DNA of 64,000 bases from Cyanophora paradoxa (Eukaryota > Glaucocystophyceae > Cyanophorales > Cyanophoraceae). The stretch is from the NCBI GenBank assembly GCA_004431415.1, contig QPMI01000058.1:310001-374000 (forward strand), in the 5' to 3' direction. Under the pieces are notes generated by a model, which made no database searches, was not told the origin of the DNA, and saw nothing but the letters and a program-made list of their open reading frames with translations. The translations under genes were made by a program, and so were the position numbers. Position 1 is the first letter of the stretch, and each line of letters begins with the position of its first letter. Below, piece by piece: positions 21,801 to 32,602 of this stretch.

Positions 21801-22020
21801 TGGAAGACAATTGAGGAGAACCGTGCGAACAACATAATGAACGGCACCGTTCCTCTCATGACAGCATTCAAGAGCTTCTGTGGCCAGGCCCCCGGTCTCG
21901 ACGTGGACCCGTGCAAGTGCAGGGATGGCTGCCCTCAGCGTGTCGTGCGTTTTGCGGGCGCCGCCCCCGCACTTCTGCATCCGCGAGAGAGCGTGAGCTC
22001 GAAATATAAACTTAAATTCT
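18805..22020 (+). pseudogene. KRBA2/SCAND3-like integrase gene with nine introns (copy 2, best preserved)
   Basis: Transposon-type DDE integrase with an HHCC zinc module. GT..AG introns can be read at 19741-19919, 20027-20097, 20234-20291, 20481-20543, 20688-20748, 20938-21004, 21167-21222, 21349-21421 and 21726-21786. Removing them keeps one frame (phases 0,2,0,0,0,0,0,0,1). The result has the zinc-binding pattern HLESGH (19920 exon) and CPVC (restored across the 20027-20097 intron), then catalytic KTDF, SCDNGSEF and SVERANRD (D, D, E all present). It ends in a C-terminal domain with GDRVAV and a Cys-rich end (PCKCRDGC). The 5' part begins MRWWEHPDV and is Ser/Gln-rich. Two one-base contractions (G4 at about 19535, C6 at about 19686) break the exon before the first listed intron. 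It is otherwise intact. Confidence 0.75.
21192..21207. repeat. Perfect 16-base palindrome CCAACGCATGCGTTGG inside an intron
   Basis: Lies within the 56-nt intron 21167-21222. A 14-base core of the same palindrome lies in the next intron (21403-21416), just before its 3' splice site. Looser versions occur near the 3' part of the 179-nt intron (about 19785-19855). The same sites recur in U1 (179-nt intron) and U3 (60706-60721). Confidence 0.7.
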
Positions 22021-22154
22021 AGCTCGATGTCATAACTGAAATTAAGGGACGGCACCTTCAGAAACAGCCAGGCTCGTGGGCATGTCTCCGGAGTGTACTC
22101 CCCCCCCGATCCCTCGATCGGCTCGTCCCACAGTAGCCGCACGACGTCCCGTGC

Positions 22155-22699
22155 CGGCACGCGGGCGGCGGCGGCGGCGGGGCGCCTCCCTTGGGCGAGG
22201 GCGTCGAGGCGCCGCCGGAGGGGAGCAGGGGGTCGCCCAAGCTTGCCGCCGACCCCGGCGCCAGCCGCTCCCGCACCACGTACAGCGCCGCAACCGGGCG
22301 GGGCGGGCAGCGGCGCGGGCGGGGGCCGCTCGCCCTCGAAGAGGGAGACTCGAAGAGGTAGACGAGAGGAGAGGAGGCCGGGCAAGAGGAGGCCGGGCAA
22401 GAGGAGGCCGGGCAAGAGGAAGGAGACGGAGGTGGAGACGGAGGTGGTGGGGAGGTGGAGACGGAGGTGGTGGGGGCGCCGGGGTGGTGCAGGCCGGGGA
22501 AGAGGATACGGAGGGCGCGAGGGGCACGGGGTACTCGTCTGGAAGAAAGGGAAGGGGCAGTACGGGCCTTGACGGGGGAGCCCGCGAGCTCGACGGCGTG
22601 TGCAGCATGTGCAGTATAAACGGCCTGCGCGACCCTCATGAGACATGGGAACGATGATTTAGCGATGTCTTCTAATCGCCCTCTCCCGGCTGCTGAACC
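22155..22699. repeat. GC-rich linker repeat, copy 3
   Basis: Follows the KRBA2-like gene in U2 at the sequence CACGACGTCCCGTGCCG, the same point at which U1 and U3 change neighbours. It contains the AGGCCGGGCAAGAGG tandem repeats and the AGTATAAACGG motif at about 22612. On the minus strand the segment about 22010-22156 encodes DVVRLLWDEPIEGSGGEYTP, shared with U3, where it extends further upstream. Confidence 0.6.
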
Positions 22700-22704
22700 T
22701 TATA

Positions 22705-25700
22705 GGACCGTCTCATAAACCTAGCTCTCCCAGCTAAGAATTAGCTCGCGTCACATCCGAGTTAGCATCCTATTGTTAAGTTAGCCGGACGCGGCAACGC
22801 GGCGCTAAATCTCATTGGACGGGCTTAAAACTTAAGAGGGAGCTCGGGTTCTAGTCTGGCCAAGGCGTTTTGGCGCCAGAGCCTCTGGTACGTTGAGAAC
22901 ATCGATTCCGAGAGATCTTGCGAGCTAGATGTCATATACTAGTGTCTATGGAGGCGCTAGAGCATGCGCGGAGCCTGCGCGCGCGCTGTGCGGCGAAGGC
23001 CTACGTACATTCACAATTGAGAATCGGTGTTGCCTTTCCGCCGAGCTCGAGGACACGTGCAGGGCTTGCGGGTGGGACATGAGCGCCCAGGCGGGGGGAG
23101 GGGGGTACGGAAGAGCAGGGGGGTACCCTCGGCCCTCTCTTTTCTTCTGCGCGCCGCGGCGCTGCTGCCGGCCGGCGAGCTCGAGGCCGGGTACGCATCT
23201 GCAGCGAGAGCGGAGGCGCGATCAGGTCGAGGCCGCGGGCGCGGCGCGGCAGAACGAGGCGGCGCGCGGCGGCGGACCCCGCAGAGGCTAGCGGAGACCA
23301 AGTCTCGCACGGCGTGGAAGAGGGATGGGCCGGGTACGCATCTGCAGCGAGAGCGGAGGCGCGATCAGGTCGAGGCCGCGGGGGCGCCCCCAAGGGCCGG
23401 CCCCGCCGCCTGCCCGGCAGCCGCGCACCTGCTGCGGGCCCCTAGGGCCGGCCCCGCCGCCTGCCCGGATCGCCGCCGGCTGGCGCCGCCAGCGCCGCCG
23501 CGACGCGGCGCACCTGCGCCGCCGGCAGCGCGTGAGCCCTGCCCCGCCCCAAGCCCGCCCGCCGGCCCCGCGGCGCGGCAGGACGAGGCGGTGCGCGGCG
23601 GCGCACGGCGCGCACGTGAGCGCCCAGGCGGAGGTACGGAAGAGCAGCGGGGGGGGGGGAGGGGGGGGGGGCTCGATGGGCGCCGGAGACTCCCTTCTCT
23701 TCAGGTCGCTGGCGCCGCCCTCATCTGCAGATCTAGAGAGGTTAGAGCCGATCAAAGAGATCGTCTGCGCAGAGAACGCCGTCATTTACACACGTGCCTT
23801 ATCCATCTTGGAGGCAGGGCGTTCTTCAGATTCTTGAGTCTTGAGCGTGGATCTCTCCTCGCCTTCCGATTGCGCAGCTCAGTCTGACGCAAACTAGCAA
23901 TCAGTATGCAGAATGAACGCAAGGGCAGATTCGACAGGGACGCACGCGGCTCTGGAAAGCGGCGTCTGCTTCTTGCGATCGTCCACCAGGAACCTGCTGC
24001 ACACCAGCGAGGCACGTAAGGTCGGCAAAGATCACCTATAAAGTGCGCTGCCCGCACCCACGAGGCGCCGTGGCTGCGCCACGGTGTTGCAAGGATTCGG
24101 TTCCCGACGGCGCAGTTCCCGACGACAGCGGCAAACAGCCGCTTGCTTCTCGTCAAATTCGAAGCCTTTTGCTGTCATAACTGCCGCTTCTGCTTCGCCT
24201 TCGCCTTCTGCTTCGCCGATGCCCGGACATTCGGGCCTTCTGCCGCTCCGGGGATCCCGTCGGCGCCGCCGCGGCCATCACTGAATGTCTCAAAAGAGCA
24301 GTGGCCGCCATCGCGGCCCGGGCGCCGAGGCCTGACTCTACTATGCACGCCGTTCTGCCGTCGCGGCCTCAAACAAGCTACAGGGGCTCGTATTGCTGCT
24401 GCTACTGCTGCTGCAGGCGCACGCGCCTGCGCAGCCGCGGCGGCTTTGCTTCGCTCGGGGCATCGCCGGACGTCGTACCCGTCCCTCAAGACTTGACCGC
24501 GGCGAAGGTCGACGTCGGGCACGCTGGCTAGGCAGCTCCGGGGGCGTATTTAGAAGACCCAGAGCATTCGTTGACCGGGAGCTGTTGTGCGCACGCCTGC
24601 CCGCTTCATGGAGCCTCGGAGGCCCAGTGCTGCACATGCGCATCCGATGATCGTCGCCCAGGGCGACGCCACGTGTCGCCGCGGCGGCCCCGCCCCTTAC
24701 ACGTCTATTTAATGTATGCGCGCCCCGTCCGAACCTCAGTAGCGCAGAAAGAGCCCCCGCCGAGTCGCGCGACACTTCAGCAGTGCAGATTGACACAGAA
24801 AAAGGCAGACGCCACCAGATACAGACTACGGGGCGAGAAACCGCGCAGGCGCCTGGTCTCCGTTACACTCTTGAGTGCCTCGATGCGGTCCTGCGCGCGA
24901 CTGGGCGTCATGCCGAGCCAAACCGTGCTCTGGGGCAAGGGCCCTGGTGCACCTTCACTTTCCACGCCTGCCTGTCGCCGGGGAGGCTTGCGCGGACGCA
25001 TCTGCGCATAAGGAGATACGAATTAGGTATGATAAGAACCGCAGCGACAACGAACGCGGCCGGAGAGGTCGCTGCGGCGTGCGGGGCTCGGAGGGCGCAT
25101 CCTGTCTCTGCGCGCCGCGCGAGCCCGGACGGCGGCGGCCGCGAGAATGCGCGGGCCAAGCGGCAGCCTGAACATCATAGAGTCATTTGCCACACGCTCC
25201 CGCACCCGCTCTTCGTCCAGCCCTGCGTGAAGACGTCAGTGCGGACCTGGAACGGCCGCGGCGGTCGCCCGGCACTGCGCGGCGAGCGGGAAGCACCCGA
25301 CCGTCGCACGAAGCAAAACGGTCATCTGAGTTGCGCGACAGGCGTCAAGGGCTGCGGGGCTGCAGGAATCCACGCGAAAGCACAAGTCGGACCGAGAGCG
25401 CATCCAAAGTTCCTCCGGCGGGCGCAGCTGGGAAGGTACGATATGCAGAGCATCATAGCTAACACCTGTGAGTCCTTTGAAGCCAGCTAGACTGCTGCGG
25501 CGAGCTGATCGGCCAATTCGTGCGGGGCGAGCTCAGCACCGCAGGCCGGGCGGCGCTCGAGCGCTCTGAGCACTGCTCTTGCGCTGCAGCATGCGTGGAA
25601 GAGCGCGGAGCAGCTGCCGCTGCCAGCTTCGGCCGCTGCTGTTTCTGTTTTGGTGCGTACCCGGGCAGCCCGCGCTGTACCCGTAGACTGAGCCAATGGG

Positions 25701-25944
25701 AGCGCGGCGACTTAACGAACCGACCGCCGAGTTACGGGCACCCCCCACCCGTCGGTTAACGTGCCATTGAGAACAATGGGTGATAAATTCTGAATTCAAG
25801 GTTTTAGCGGCTCAAATGAAGCCCGTCAGGAAAGTGAGCAGGCGGTGTTTTCGGGTTAATTTCTCGACCCTCGAGCCTAAGAATGCATTCTTAAGATAAC
25901 TAGACGAAACTAACTGCCAAAACATAGGTAAATGAGACGGTCCA
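22705..25944. mobile_element. TIR transposon family T, complete copy in U2 (Y-type, about 3.24 kb)
   Basis: Same ends and same flanking TTATA (22700-22704 and 25945-25949) as the copy at 15460-18697, and near-identical throughout. Small differences are mostly run-length changes, such as CTCGGGGCATC versus CTCGGGCATC. No transposase was recognised, so it is probably non-autonomous. Confidence 0.7.
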
Positions 25945-26027
25945 TTATAGCCTACCGCCGGGCTACCGGTATAGGACCGCACTGGCGGGAAGCGGTCGGG
26001 GAGCCGCGCGCGCGCACCGAGCCCGAA

Positions 26028-26245
26028 GGCGCGGCCCTAGGCACATCAGCAATGAGGTGGTGGGAGCATCCAGATATCAGAGACCTTCCCAACAAGTTCG
26101 AATGCAGGTGTCCACCCGCAGAGAATCTGTCCGGGCTCTGCGGCAATAACTTCCTGTGCAAGACTCTGTTTCCTAACATTCGCATCGACATGCCCAGCAA
26201 CGCAGCAGCGGCATCGTCATCGCAATCGAGCAACCAACAGCAGTC
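26028..26245 (+). repeat. GC-rich tandem unit U3, left fragment
   Basis: Begins like U1 and U2 (GGCGCGGCCCTAGG) and stops after CAGCAGTC, where element B starts with its A7 terminus. It carries the first exon of the KRBA2-like gene (ATG at 26052), with a single substitution (GATATC for GATGTC) in the compared stretch. The unit resumes at 58938. Confidence 0.85.
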
Positions 26246-26786
26246 AAAAAAATGAGATAGTGGGGGTTCCAGCCCACCCACCTCTTTCTCACCCTCACTC
26301 CTCCAAACCACCCCAACCCACACACTCCAACGCCTTCCAACACACATTCTCTTCCATCCCTTCGTTACGTCTACCACCACAACCTCTCCAAACCAACCAT
26401 CCAGCAACCGCTAGGTAGTATCTAACGTCTAGTCCGATCGATTTTGCAAAAGATATAGCAGTGATTTTAGGCGGACCCCCAAAGCGCCGGTCTCAGAATA
26501 ATCTTCAGATACAGCTAGACGTTAATTTTGTGTACTTTGAATCTAACAGAGAAAACATGTTTAGCTCAATTCTAGACGATATTAATGAGTACAATGAAGC
26601 TAACAGAGGAAACACGTTTAGCTCAATTCTAGACGTTAGTTGTGTGTATTTCGAATCTAAAAAACAAAGAGGTTTCAAGGGTTAAGCTACACGTAATTAC
26701 TATATCATCGGAATCTAATTACATACTCGAGTTCAGGTTCTAGCTAGACGCTAATTATTCCCACCGATGACGTAGTCCAAGTTTAG
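26246..26786. repeat. Left terminal inverted repeat of element B
   Basis: 541 bp whose reverse complement matches 36307-36806. The only difference I could see is a 41-bp insertion in this copy (about 26659-26699). It contains two repeats of a motif built around GAGTACAATGAAGCTAACAG and CTCAATTCTAGACG that also recurs in the right TIR of element C. TATA-like AATATAAAATGATATAA follows at about 26826, before the polymerase start. Confidence 0.85.
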
Positions 26787-26887
26787 GTTCAGGTTATAAC
26801 TATGTCTTAGAGGTTTCAGCAACAATATAAAATGATATAAGAGATCGCGCTGATCAACCGAAATTTATTTCTAGCGACACTTTCAAA

Positions 26888-29800
26888 ATGAATCAATTTG
26901 CTCGTCGTCGTCAGATAGCGTTATTAAAACAACAGATCGTAGGTCTAGCACAAACTTTGTATGAGCGTAGACGTATTCATGGACTATATCGAAACAAATT
27001 ACTCCGAATCTCATCACCAGGATCTCGAACTCGACTTGTGACGCTGCAACGAACTGTTGATGTGCTTTCAATGCTCGCTGCTGTAGTCGGACAAACGAGA
27101 CGTGCCTCAGAGCGAACTGTGCAGATAATCATCGCTGAGAACCAAGCTGAACTGGTAGCACTTTTCAATGAACTCCCTGGACAGCCAAATGAGGAACTTG
27201 CTGGAGATGGTTCACGCGAGACGGCACTAGATGGAATATACGCACTCGAAAGCGCTGCAATCATCAGGCCGAACAACCTAAGAGTAACATCATTAGCATC
27301 GTACCTGACGAACACACCAGAATTCAAGGCAAAATTCGAGCGATTCATAGCCGAACGTTTGAATTCAGCGAATGAATCTCGAATGGGGCTGTCAATCAAG
27401 GTATATGCAAAAGGAATTTTTAAGCATAGGCAAAATGGTACAGAAGGATTTACTAACAGATACAAAACAGATGAAATCAGTGAAGATCAATTCTACCGTA
27501 TCCTCCCCGGTGCAAACATTGAAGTGGAGCTGCGTGACAGATGTGTTGAGATTGATGGAAGAGCTGAACAGGAGAATGATTCTTGGGAATTAGAAACGTG
27601 GACGTATTTTTACATACAAAGTCTAGAACATGTCCGCGCCGTTGGTGGAGCATCATTTGAACTTCCAACATGGATTAGCAAGAAGAACGCAGTCATAAAC
27701 GTGGAGGCACCAGATAATATGTGTTTTACGTATTCAGTTTTATCCGCAAAGTTCCCAGTCGATCGGCATGCTCAACGTGCTGCCAAGTACAGACAGCACC
27801 TAAGTACGATCGACACATCAATGCTCAGTTATCCTGTCCCGCTTGATTCAAAGATATTCCGTCGGTTTGAAGAGGCAAACAATCTGAATTTATGTGTGTA
27901 TGTGGCTGATAATGAAAAGCAAGACATCACTCCATATTATATCTCAGCGGCCCGCGAAGCTATTCCTCTGCTATACGTGACTGGTGAAGGTAGCTATGGC
28001 CATTTCGTTTGGATCAAGAACGTGAGCCGAATGTTTGCACGTCCTGGAATTGACAAGAACGCACGCAGCTATTGTCTCGCTTGTCAAAAAGGATTTCGCG
28101 GTGATGATTATCTTCAGAAACACATCGACGAAGACAGATGCCTCGAACGGGATGAGCATGGCCGAGATGTGTTACCAAAACCCGACCGTGCAACATTGAA
28201 ATTTCTGAATCATTCGAATACGATAACGGCACGATATGTTGGAGCCTATGATTTTGAAACACTTGCAATGTCTACGAACTCTGTGAAAAATGGAAAGACT
28301 AAGGAGATTGCTTGTCAAATACCAGCTGCTGTTGGATGTTTGATCACAGGCAATGATGATACAAAATATTGGCACGTAAATAGCGGTCGCAGATGTGAGG
28401 AGAGGTTTGTTGAATGGCTAGATTCAATGGAACCAACTTTTAAGAAAGGGCTAAATGCATCGGTACCATCGATAAAAACAGATGTTGCAAAGCAAACGTT
28501 TGATTCAGCTACTAGTTGCTATATCTGTAACGTTGAATTCAGTGAGAAGATTAAAAAGGTCTGGGATCATGATCATGACACTGGTGAATTCAAAGGAGCT
28601 GCTTGCTGTGGTTGCAACCGTAGAAGGTTCAAATCAAATCGCGTTTTCTTGATTGCTCATAACGCTCGTGGATTCGATTCACATTTGCTGATTCGCGCGA
28701 TTGCCCGTGGAAGTGTTCGTAGACAGGCCGCACACATTGAATTTAAGAAAAAGTTGAATGAAAAACTTGAAGCAACCCGAGCACGTCTTGAGAAGACATA
28801 TCAAACTCAAAGCGTGAGGGAATGGACGATGAACAAACTGAGCATAACTGCTGAGGAGTATGAGAAGCGAGTTCCAGGATTTATCAAGAACCAGCTTGTA
28901 AAAGAAAAAATCAAGATCGAGAGATCTGAGGCTCCACTGTCGAATCGATTCGAAGTGATGTTTCAAAACTCAGAGAAAATGAGTCAAATCGAATACGGCA
29001 TTTACGTATTTCGCGATAGCATGCAACATCTATCAGCAACGCTCGAAAAGCTAGCGGCATCGCTTCCAGATGAACTGAAAAAGCAAACACGCGAACTATG
29101 TCCCGATGCGGAAACATTTAATCTGATGACACGCAAGGGAATCTATCCCTACAGCTACGTAAATTCCTGGCAGCGGCTTGCAGACCGTAAGCTACCGTCG
29201 ATAGAGGCGTTTCACAATGATTTGAAAAACGAAAAGTGCAAGCCTGAAGATTATGAGCACGCACAGAAGGTTTGGAAAAAGCTGAAATGTAAAACATTGT
29301 TAGATTACACGATTGCTTATATGAAGCTGGATATAACGTTACTAGCAGACGTGTTTCAAGCATATCGGGAAACATCTCGCGCTACAGATGGAATAGATCC
29401 TGCATATTACATGTCACTACCAGGCTTTAGTTGGGATGCTGCTCTAAAATATACAGGTGGGCAATTACAGCTGTTGCATGAGGGTCAAGAGGATATGTTC
29501 AGATTCTTCGAGACAGGTATTCGTGGTGGTATTTCAATGGTGTCAAATCGATATGCAAAAGCGAACAATAAGGACATGGTTGATTATGATCCATCCAAAC
29601 CATCAGTATATCTGTACTATATAGATGCAAATTCGTTGTATGGATATGCGATGTTAGAGAAACATCCGATTGGAGATTTTAAATGGGTTGATCCAGAAAC
29701 CTTTGACCATGATGGTTTCGATTATGACGGTGATATAGGAGCAACGCTTGAAATTGATGCTTACATTCCAGATGAGCTTCACGAGAAATTTAATGATTAC

Positions 29801-30931
29801 CCGATTGCGCCAGTATCAATGATTGTAGATCCAACGATGCTATCTAGATCACAACAGGATATGATTAAAAAGGATTGCATTCAGATGAAGACGCGAAAGC
29901 TTATTCCAAGTCTGCTTCCATTGAAGAAATATGTTGTTGATGGGAGACTACTCAAATTTTACAGAAGTCAAGGTTTTGTGGTGAGTAAAATTCATCGTGT
30001 TATTACGTACAAGCAGACTGCTTGGATGAAACCGTATGTGGAAAAAAATGCCGAAATGCGTCAGGCCGCAACCTTTGATCATGTGCGAGATCTATTCAAA
30101 CTCAAGACTAATGCATTATACGGCAAAAATATGGAAAACGTGAGAAAGCATTGCGATGCGGAGCTTGTGACTGATGGGGATCGTCTGTCAAAAATCGCCG
30201 CACAACCAAATTTATTGAAGCAAATTGTCAAATATGATGAGGATCTTGTATTTATCTCTAAGCGGCGTTCACAAGTCAAATTAAACAAACCGATATACAG
30301 TGGATTCAGTGTTTTGGAAATGTCAAAACTACACATGTTTAAAATGTATTACGAGCAACTAAAACCGCTCTGGGGTCCGCGTGTTAAATTGCTTGCAACG
30401 GATACTGACTCGCTAATCCTTAGAATTGAGACAGATGATTTGTACGCTGAGCTGAAAAATATAAGTCATATTCTAGACGTTAGCAAATACCCAGATACAC
30501 ACAGGTTTTTTGCTGGAATGTCGGAGGAAGAAATCGCTACCATGAAGAAAAAATCGACAGCCCTTGGCAATTTCAAAGATGAGTGCAATGGCAAGCAAAT
30601 GGTGGAATTCATCGCAAACCGGCCTAAGAGTTATTGGTATGAGATTGACAGTGGTAAGCAAGAGAGACGTTGCAAGGGAATTTCTAAAAGTTTTGCCGAC
30701 CAGCTTACACGTGAAAGATATATTGATTGTGTACTTGGTAAAGATGTAGATGGACAGAAAAAATACTTATCATGCGAAGTGAATGGAATTCGAGGGATGC
30801 GCTCAAAGAAACATCGGGTTTACGTGCAAGAAACTTCAAAGCAAGCACTACACCCGTTAGACACAAAACGTTGGCTATGTGATGATGGCGTTGAAACTTT
30901 GGCTCTGGGTCACAGGCGCACACGTATTTGA
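26888..30931 (+). CDS. polB: Family B DNA polymerase (Polinton type) of element B
   Basis: Intact 1,347-residue, protein-primed-type PolB that would replicate the element. The N-terminal 390 residues are lineage-specific. Then come a C2HC zinc finger (YCLACQKGF, about residue 394), Exo I YDFETL (about 453), an inserted endonuclease VII-like zinc motif (CYIC, HDHDTG, CCGCN; 543-578), Exo II HNARGFDSH (about 591), Exo III-like MKLDITLLAD (about 811), motif A YIDANSLYGY (about 910), motif B LKTNALYGKNM (about 1071) and motif C ATDTDSL (about 1170). All catalytic residues are present. The start is the ATG at 26888, just inside the left TIR. The closest relative in the window is the broken polymerase of element C (37033-41070). 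Confidence 0.93.
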   Translation: MNQFARRRQIALLKQQIVGLAQTLYERRRIHGLYRNKLLRISSPGSRTRLVTLQRTVDVLSMLAAVVGQTRRASERTVQIIIAENQAELVALFNELPGQPNEELAGDGSRETALDGIYALESAAIIRPNNLRVTSLASYLTNTPEFKAKFERFIAERLNSANESRMGLSIKVYAKGIFKHRQNGTEGFTNRYKTDEISEDQFYRILPGANIEVELRDRCVEIDGRAEQENDSWELETWTYFYIQSLEHVRAVGGASFELPTWISKKNAVINVEAPDNMCFTYSVLSAKFPVDRHAQRAAKYRQHLSTIDTSMLSYPVPLDSKIFRRFEEANNLNLCVYVADNEKQDITPYYISAAREAIPLLYVTGEGSYGHFVWIKNVSRMFARPGIDKNARSYCLACQKGFRGDDYLQKHIDEDRCLERDEHGRDVLPKPDRATLKFLNHSNTITARYVGAYDFETLAMSTNSVKNGKTKEIACQIPAAVGCLITGNDDTKYWHVNSGRRCEERFVEWLDSMEPTFKKGLNASVPSIKTDVAKQTFDSATSCYICNVEFSEKIKKVWDHDHDTGEFKGAACCGCNRRRFKSNRVFLIAHNARGFDSHLLIRAIARGSVRRQAAHIEFKKKLNEKLEATRARLEKTYQTQSVREWTMNKLSITAEEYEKRVPGFIKNQLVKEKIKIERSEAPLSNRFEVMFQNSEKMSQIEYGIYVFRDSMQHLSATLEKLAASLPDELKKQTRELCPDAETFNLMTRKGIYPYSYVNSWQRLADRKLPSIEAFHNDLKNEKCKPEDYEHAQKVWKKLKCKTLLDYTIAYMKLDITLLADVFQAYRETSRATDGIDPAYYMSLPGFSWDAALKYTGGQLQLLHEGQEDMFRFFETGIRGGISMVSNRYAKANNKDMVDYDPSKPSVYLYYIDANSLYGYAMLEKHPIGDFKWVDPETFDHDGFDYDGDIGATLEIDAYIPDELHEKFNDYPIAPVSMIVDPTMLSRSQQDMIKKDCIQMKTRKLIPSLLPLKKYVVDGRLLKFYRSQGFVVSKIHRVITYKQTAWMKPYVEKNAEMRQAATFDHVRDLFKLKTNALYGKNMENVRKHCDAELVTDGDRLSKIAAQPNLLKQIVKYDEDLVFISKRRSQVKLNKPIYSGFSVLEMSKLHMFKMYYEQLKPLWGPRVKLLATDTDSLILRIETDDLYAELKNISHILDVSKYPDTHRFFAGMSEEEIATMKKKSTALGNFKDECNGKQMVEFIANRPKSYWYEIDSGKQERRCKGISKSFADQLTRERYIDCVLGKDVDGQKKYLSCEVNGIRGMRSKKHRVYVQETSKQALHPLDTKRWLCDDGVETLALGHRRTRI

Positions 30932-30957
30932 AAAAAGAAGCTGCGACCCTCCAACCA

Positions 30958-31248
30958 CTAGGCCGCTGAAACTACCTCAACCGATTGAGCACCAAACTTA
31001 TCCATTAGAGTTAGAAGCAACTGTCTTTGCCGACGTCGATAGTTACGGCACTGCTCCCGTTTTCGGTCAATATTTCTTTCCTGATACTCATACGTCGCTT
31101 GGAGCTTGCGCTTACGAAATTCCTCATCTGAATGATAACGAGCTTTTACCGCTGCTGATCGTTTCTTCTTCATCTCTTCTATTACTTCCGGAGACTTAGA
31201 CTTTGGAGGACGACCACGCTTGCGCGCCAAACAGTTTTCAACCTCCAT
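30958..31248 (-). CDS. Small basic AT-hook protein of element B
   Basis: 96 residues, very rich in Arg, Lys and Glu, from the ATG at 31248. The N-terminus carries a canonical AT-hook (RKRGRPPK). The middle is an Arg/Tyr-rich helical stretch (KARYHSDEEFRKRK). The counterpart in element C is at 41958-42275. It lies on the opposite strand, between the polymerase and the integrase. A role in DNA binding is likely; the process is unknown. Confidence 0.65.
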   Translation of the reverse strand: MEVENCLARKRGRPPKSKSPEVIEEMKKKRSAAVKARYHSDEEFRKRKLQATYEYQERNIDRKREQCRNYRRRQRQLLLTLMDKFGAQSVEVVSAA

Positions 31249-31346
31249 TACAATATCACTTTATTATTAATCACAATCACAATCTTTTTAAGGCATATTC
31301 ACGCGATATCCACCAAAAAACTTTTATGTGTGTGACAATTAGAAGA

Positions 31347-32282
31347 ATGTACACGATAACAGCACCACCTGGAGCTTGGCAAATTGATGTATTGTTTATT
31401 GGGAGGTATCGCCTGTTTGCAGCGGTCGAAATTGCAACCCGCTTTGCTGTGGTCCGTAAGCTCGAGACTTTTAAGCAGCTTCCAAAAATGATCGAGCAGC
31501 TACCTGGAATATGGGGATTTTCAGGTGACAACGGTTTTAACACAGCAGCAATTCGGGCAATGGCCGAGGATAACTCGTTGAAAATGCATACTGATGTTGC
31601 CAAAGATGACCACATTTCTAAAGGTAACAAACTTGGAATTATCGACAGGTTCGCTAGGACATTGCGAGCATTGATCCAGGCCGACACAGAGGCACGCGGC
31701 TCCCCGCATTTCCTCTCCCGCTTGCCTGCGATTTTGAAGGCGTACAATGAAACAGCACACAGTGCATTTGGTGAAGAGCGATCACCAACGTGGATGCGTG
31801 AAAATACACAGGTAGCCGAACAGCTACATCAAGTTCGTCAGCGACAGAATGATATTGAACGAGAGAACACAAATATGCCTAAACCTGGTACGGAGGTGCA
31901 GATCCTTGAACCTAAGCCAAGCGTGTTCGCAAAGGGTCTGGCGAAACCAAGCAAAGAGACCTACGTTGTTGCTGGCGTTGATAAGAACCGTGTTAGGTTA
32001 ATTACAAAGCAAGGTGTGGAAATTTCTAGACGTGTGAAACCATCCGAGATTCGTGCGCCACAAGAACTACCTGACCAGTCTAAGATTGAAAGAGCGACTG
32101 CTAGATCGAAGCAAGATCGTCAGCTTCGGAGAGAGGGTCTCGTTGAAACGAAAACGTATGCGGGTCAAAACCTGAAGGATCGTGAGCTAAAAAAACTCGA
32201 AATTGCTGCTGAACCATTGCTCAGAGCAGGCGCCAAACCCGCTGGATATTACGCAAAGAGAATTCAAGGTAGAAGCGCGTGA
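31347..32282 (+). CDS. rve-type integrase of element B
   Basis: 311 residues from the ATG at 31347, chosen because the element C protein starts at the same place; the frame is open further upstream. Core motifs are WQIDVLFIG (first Asp), FSGDNGF (second Asp) and GIIDRFART, where an Asp stands in the place of the usual catalytic Glu. A C-terminal SH3/chromo-like module (KPGTEVQILEPKPSVFAKG) and a Lys/Arg-rich tail follow. No HHCC zinc finger precedes the core. It is about as similar to C as two close families can be, and more distant from A. Intact. Confidence 0.88.
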   Translation: MYTITAPPGAWQIDVLFIGRYRLFAAVEIATRFAVVRKLETFKQLPKMIEQLPGIWGFSGDNGFNTAAIRAMAEDNSLKMHTDVAKDDHISKGNKLGIIDRFARTLRALIQADTEARGSPHFLSRLPAILKAYNETAHSAFGEERSPTWMRENTQVAEQLHQVRQRQNDIERENTNMPKPGTEVQILEPKPSVFAKGLAKPSKETYVVAGVDKNRVRLITKQGVEISRRVKPSEIRAPQELPDQSKIERATARSKQDRQLRREGLVETKTYAGQNLKDRELKKLEIAAEPLLRAGAKPAGYYAKRIQGRSA

Positions 32283-32331
32283 ATATGCCTTAAATATATT
32301 GCAATCTGTAGATGTAACGAAAAAGTCAGAG

Positions 32332-32580
32332 ATGACCGATATCAACCTTCCGATATACGTTGCCTTTGCAATCCAGCAACACATTGAGTATCTTCTACTG
32401 AAACATTGCCGGAGGAGAATCCACCGACCCACCAACCACTATGTCCGTGTTTCCCTTGACAAACGAACCGATAAATGGAAAGCAGAAACCAAAATCAATG
32501 GTTGCAAGAAGATAATCGGTTATTATGATTCATTCGAAGATGCTTATAAAGATCAAACATCGAAATCACGGTTTAATTGA
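32332..32580 (+). CDS. Small AP2-like DNA-binding protein of element B
   Basis: 82 residues from the ATG at 32332. The C-terminal half reads YVRVSLDKRTDKWKAE...GYYDSFEDAYKD, matching the AP2/integrase-type DNA-binding pattern (three strands with K-x-W-x-A, NG-like turn, G-YFD-x-EEA helix start). Such domains occur in homing nucleases and mobile elements. It could be a transcription factor or a remnant of a larger nuclease, as no nuclease motif is present. No counterpart was seen in A or C. Confidence 0.55.
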   Translation: MTDINLPIYVAFAIQQHIEYLLLKHCRRRIHRPTNHYVRVSLDKRTDKWKAETKINGCKKIIGYYDSFEDAYKDQTSKSRFN

Positions 32581-32602
32581 ATGGAATAACACCCGTGGGC
32601 GC

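Larger units (their letters stand above)
18781..26027 (+). repeat. GC-rich tandem unit U2, the most complete copy
   Basis: Head-to-tail copy of U1, 7,247 bp long. It contains the full-length KRBA2-like gene (18805 to about 22020), the linker (22155-22699), a complete TIR transposon (22705-25944) and about 80 bp leading into U3. Similarity to U1 and U3 is near identity. In the stretches I compared by eye most differences are one-base changes in G or C runs. Confidence 0.85.
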
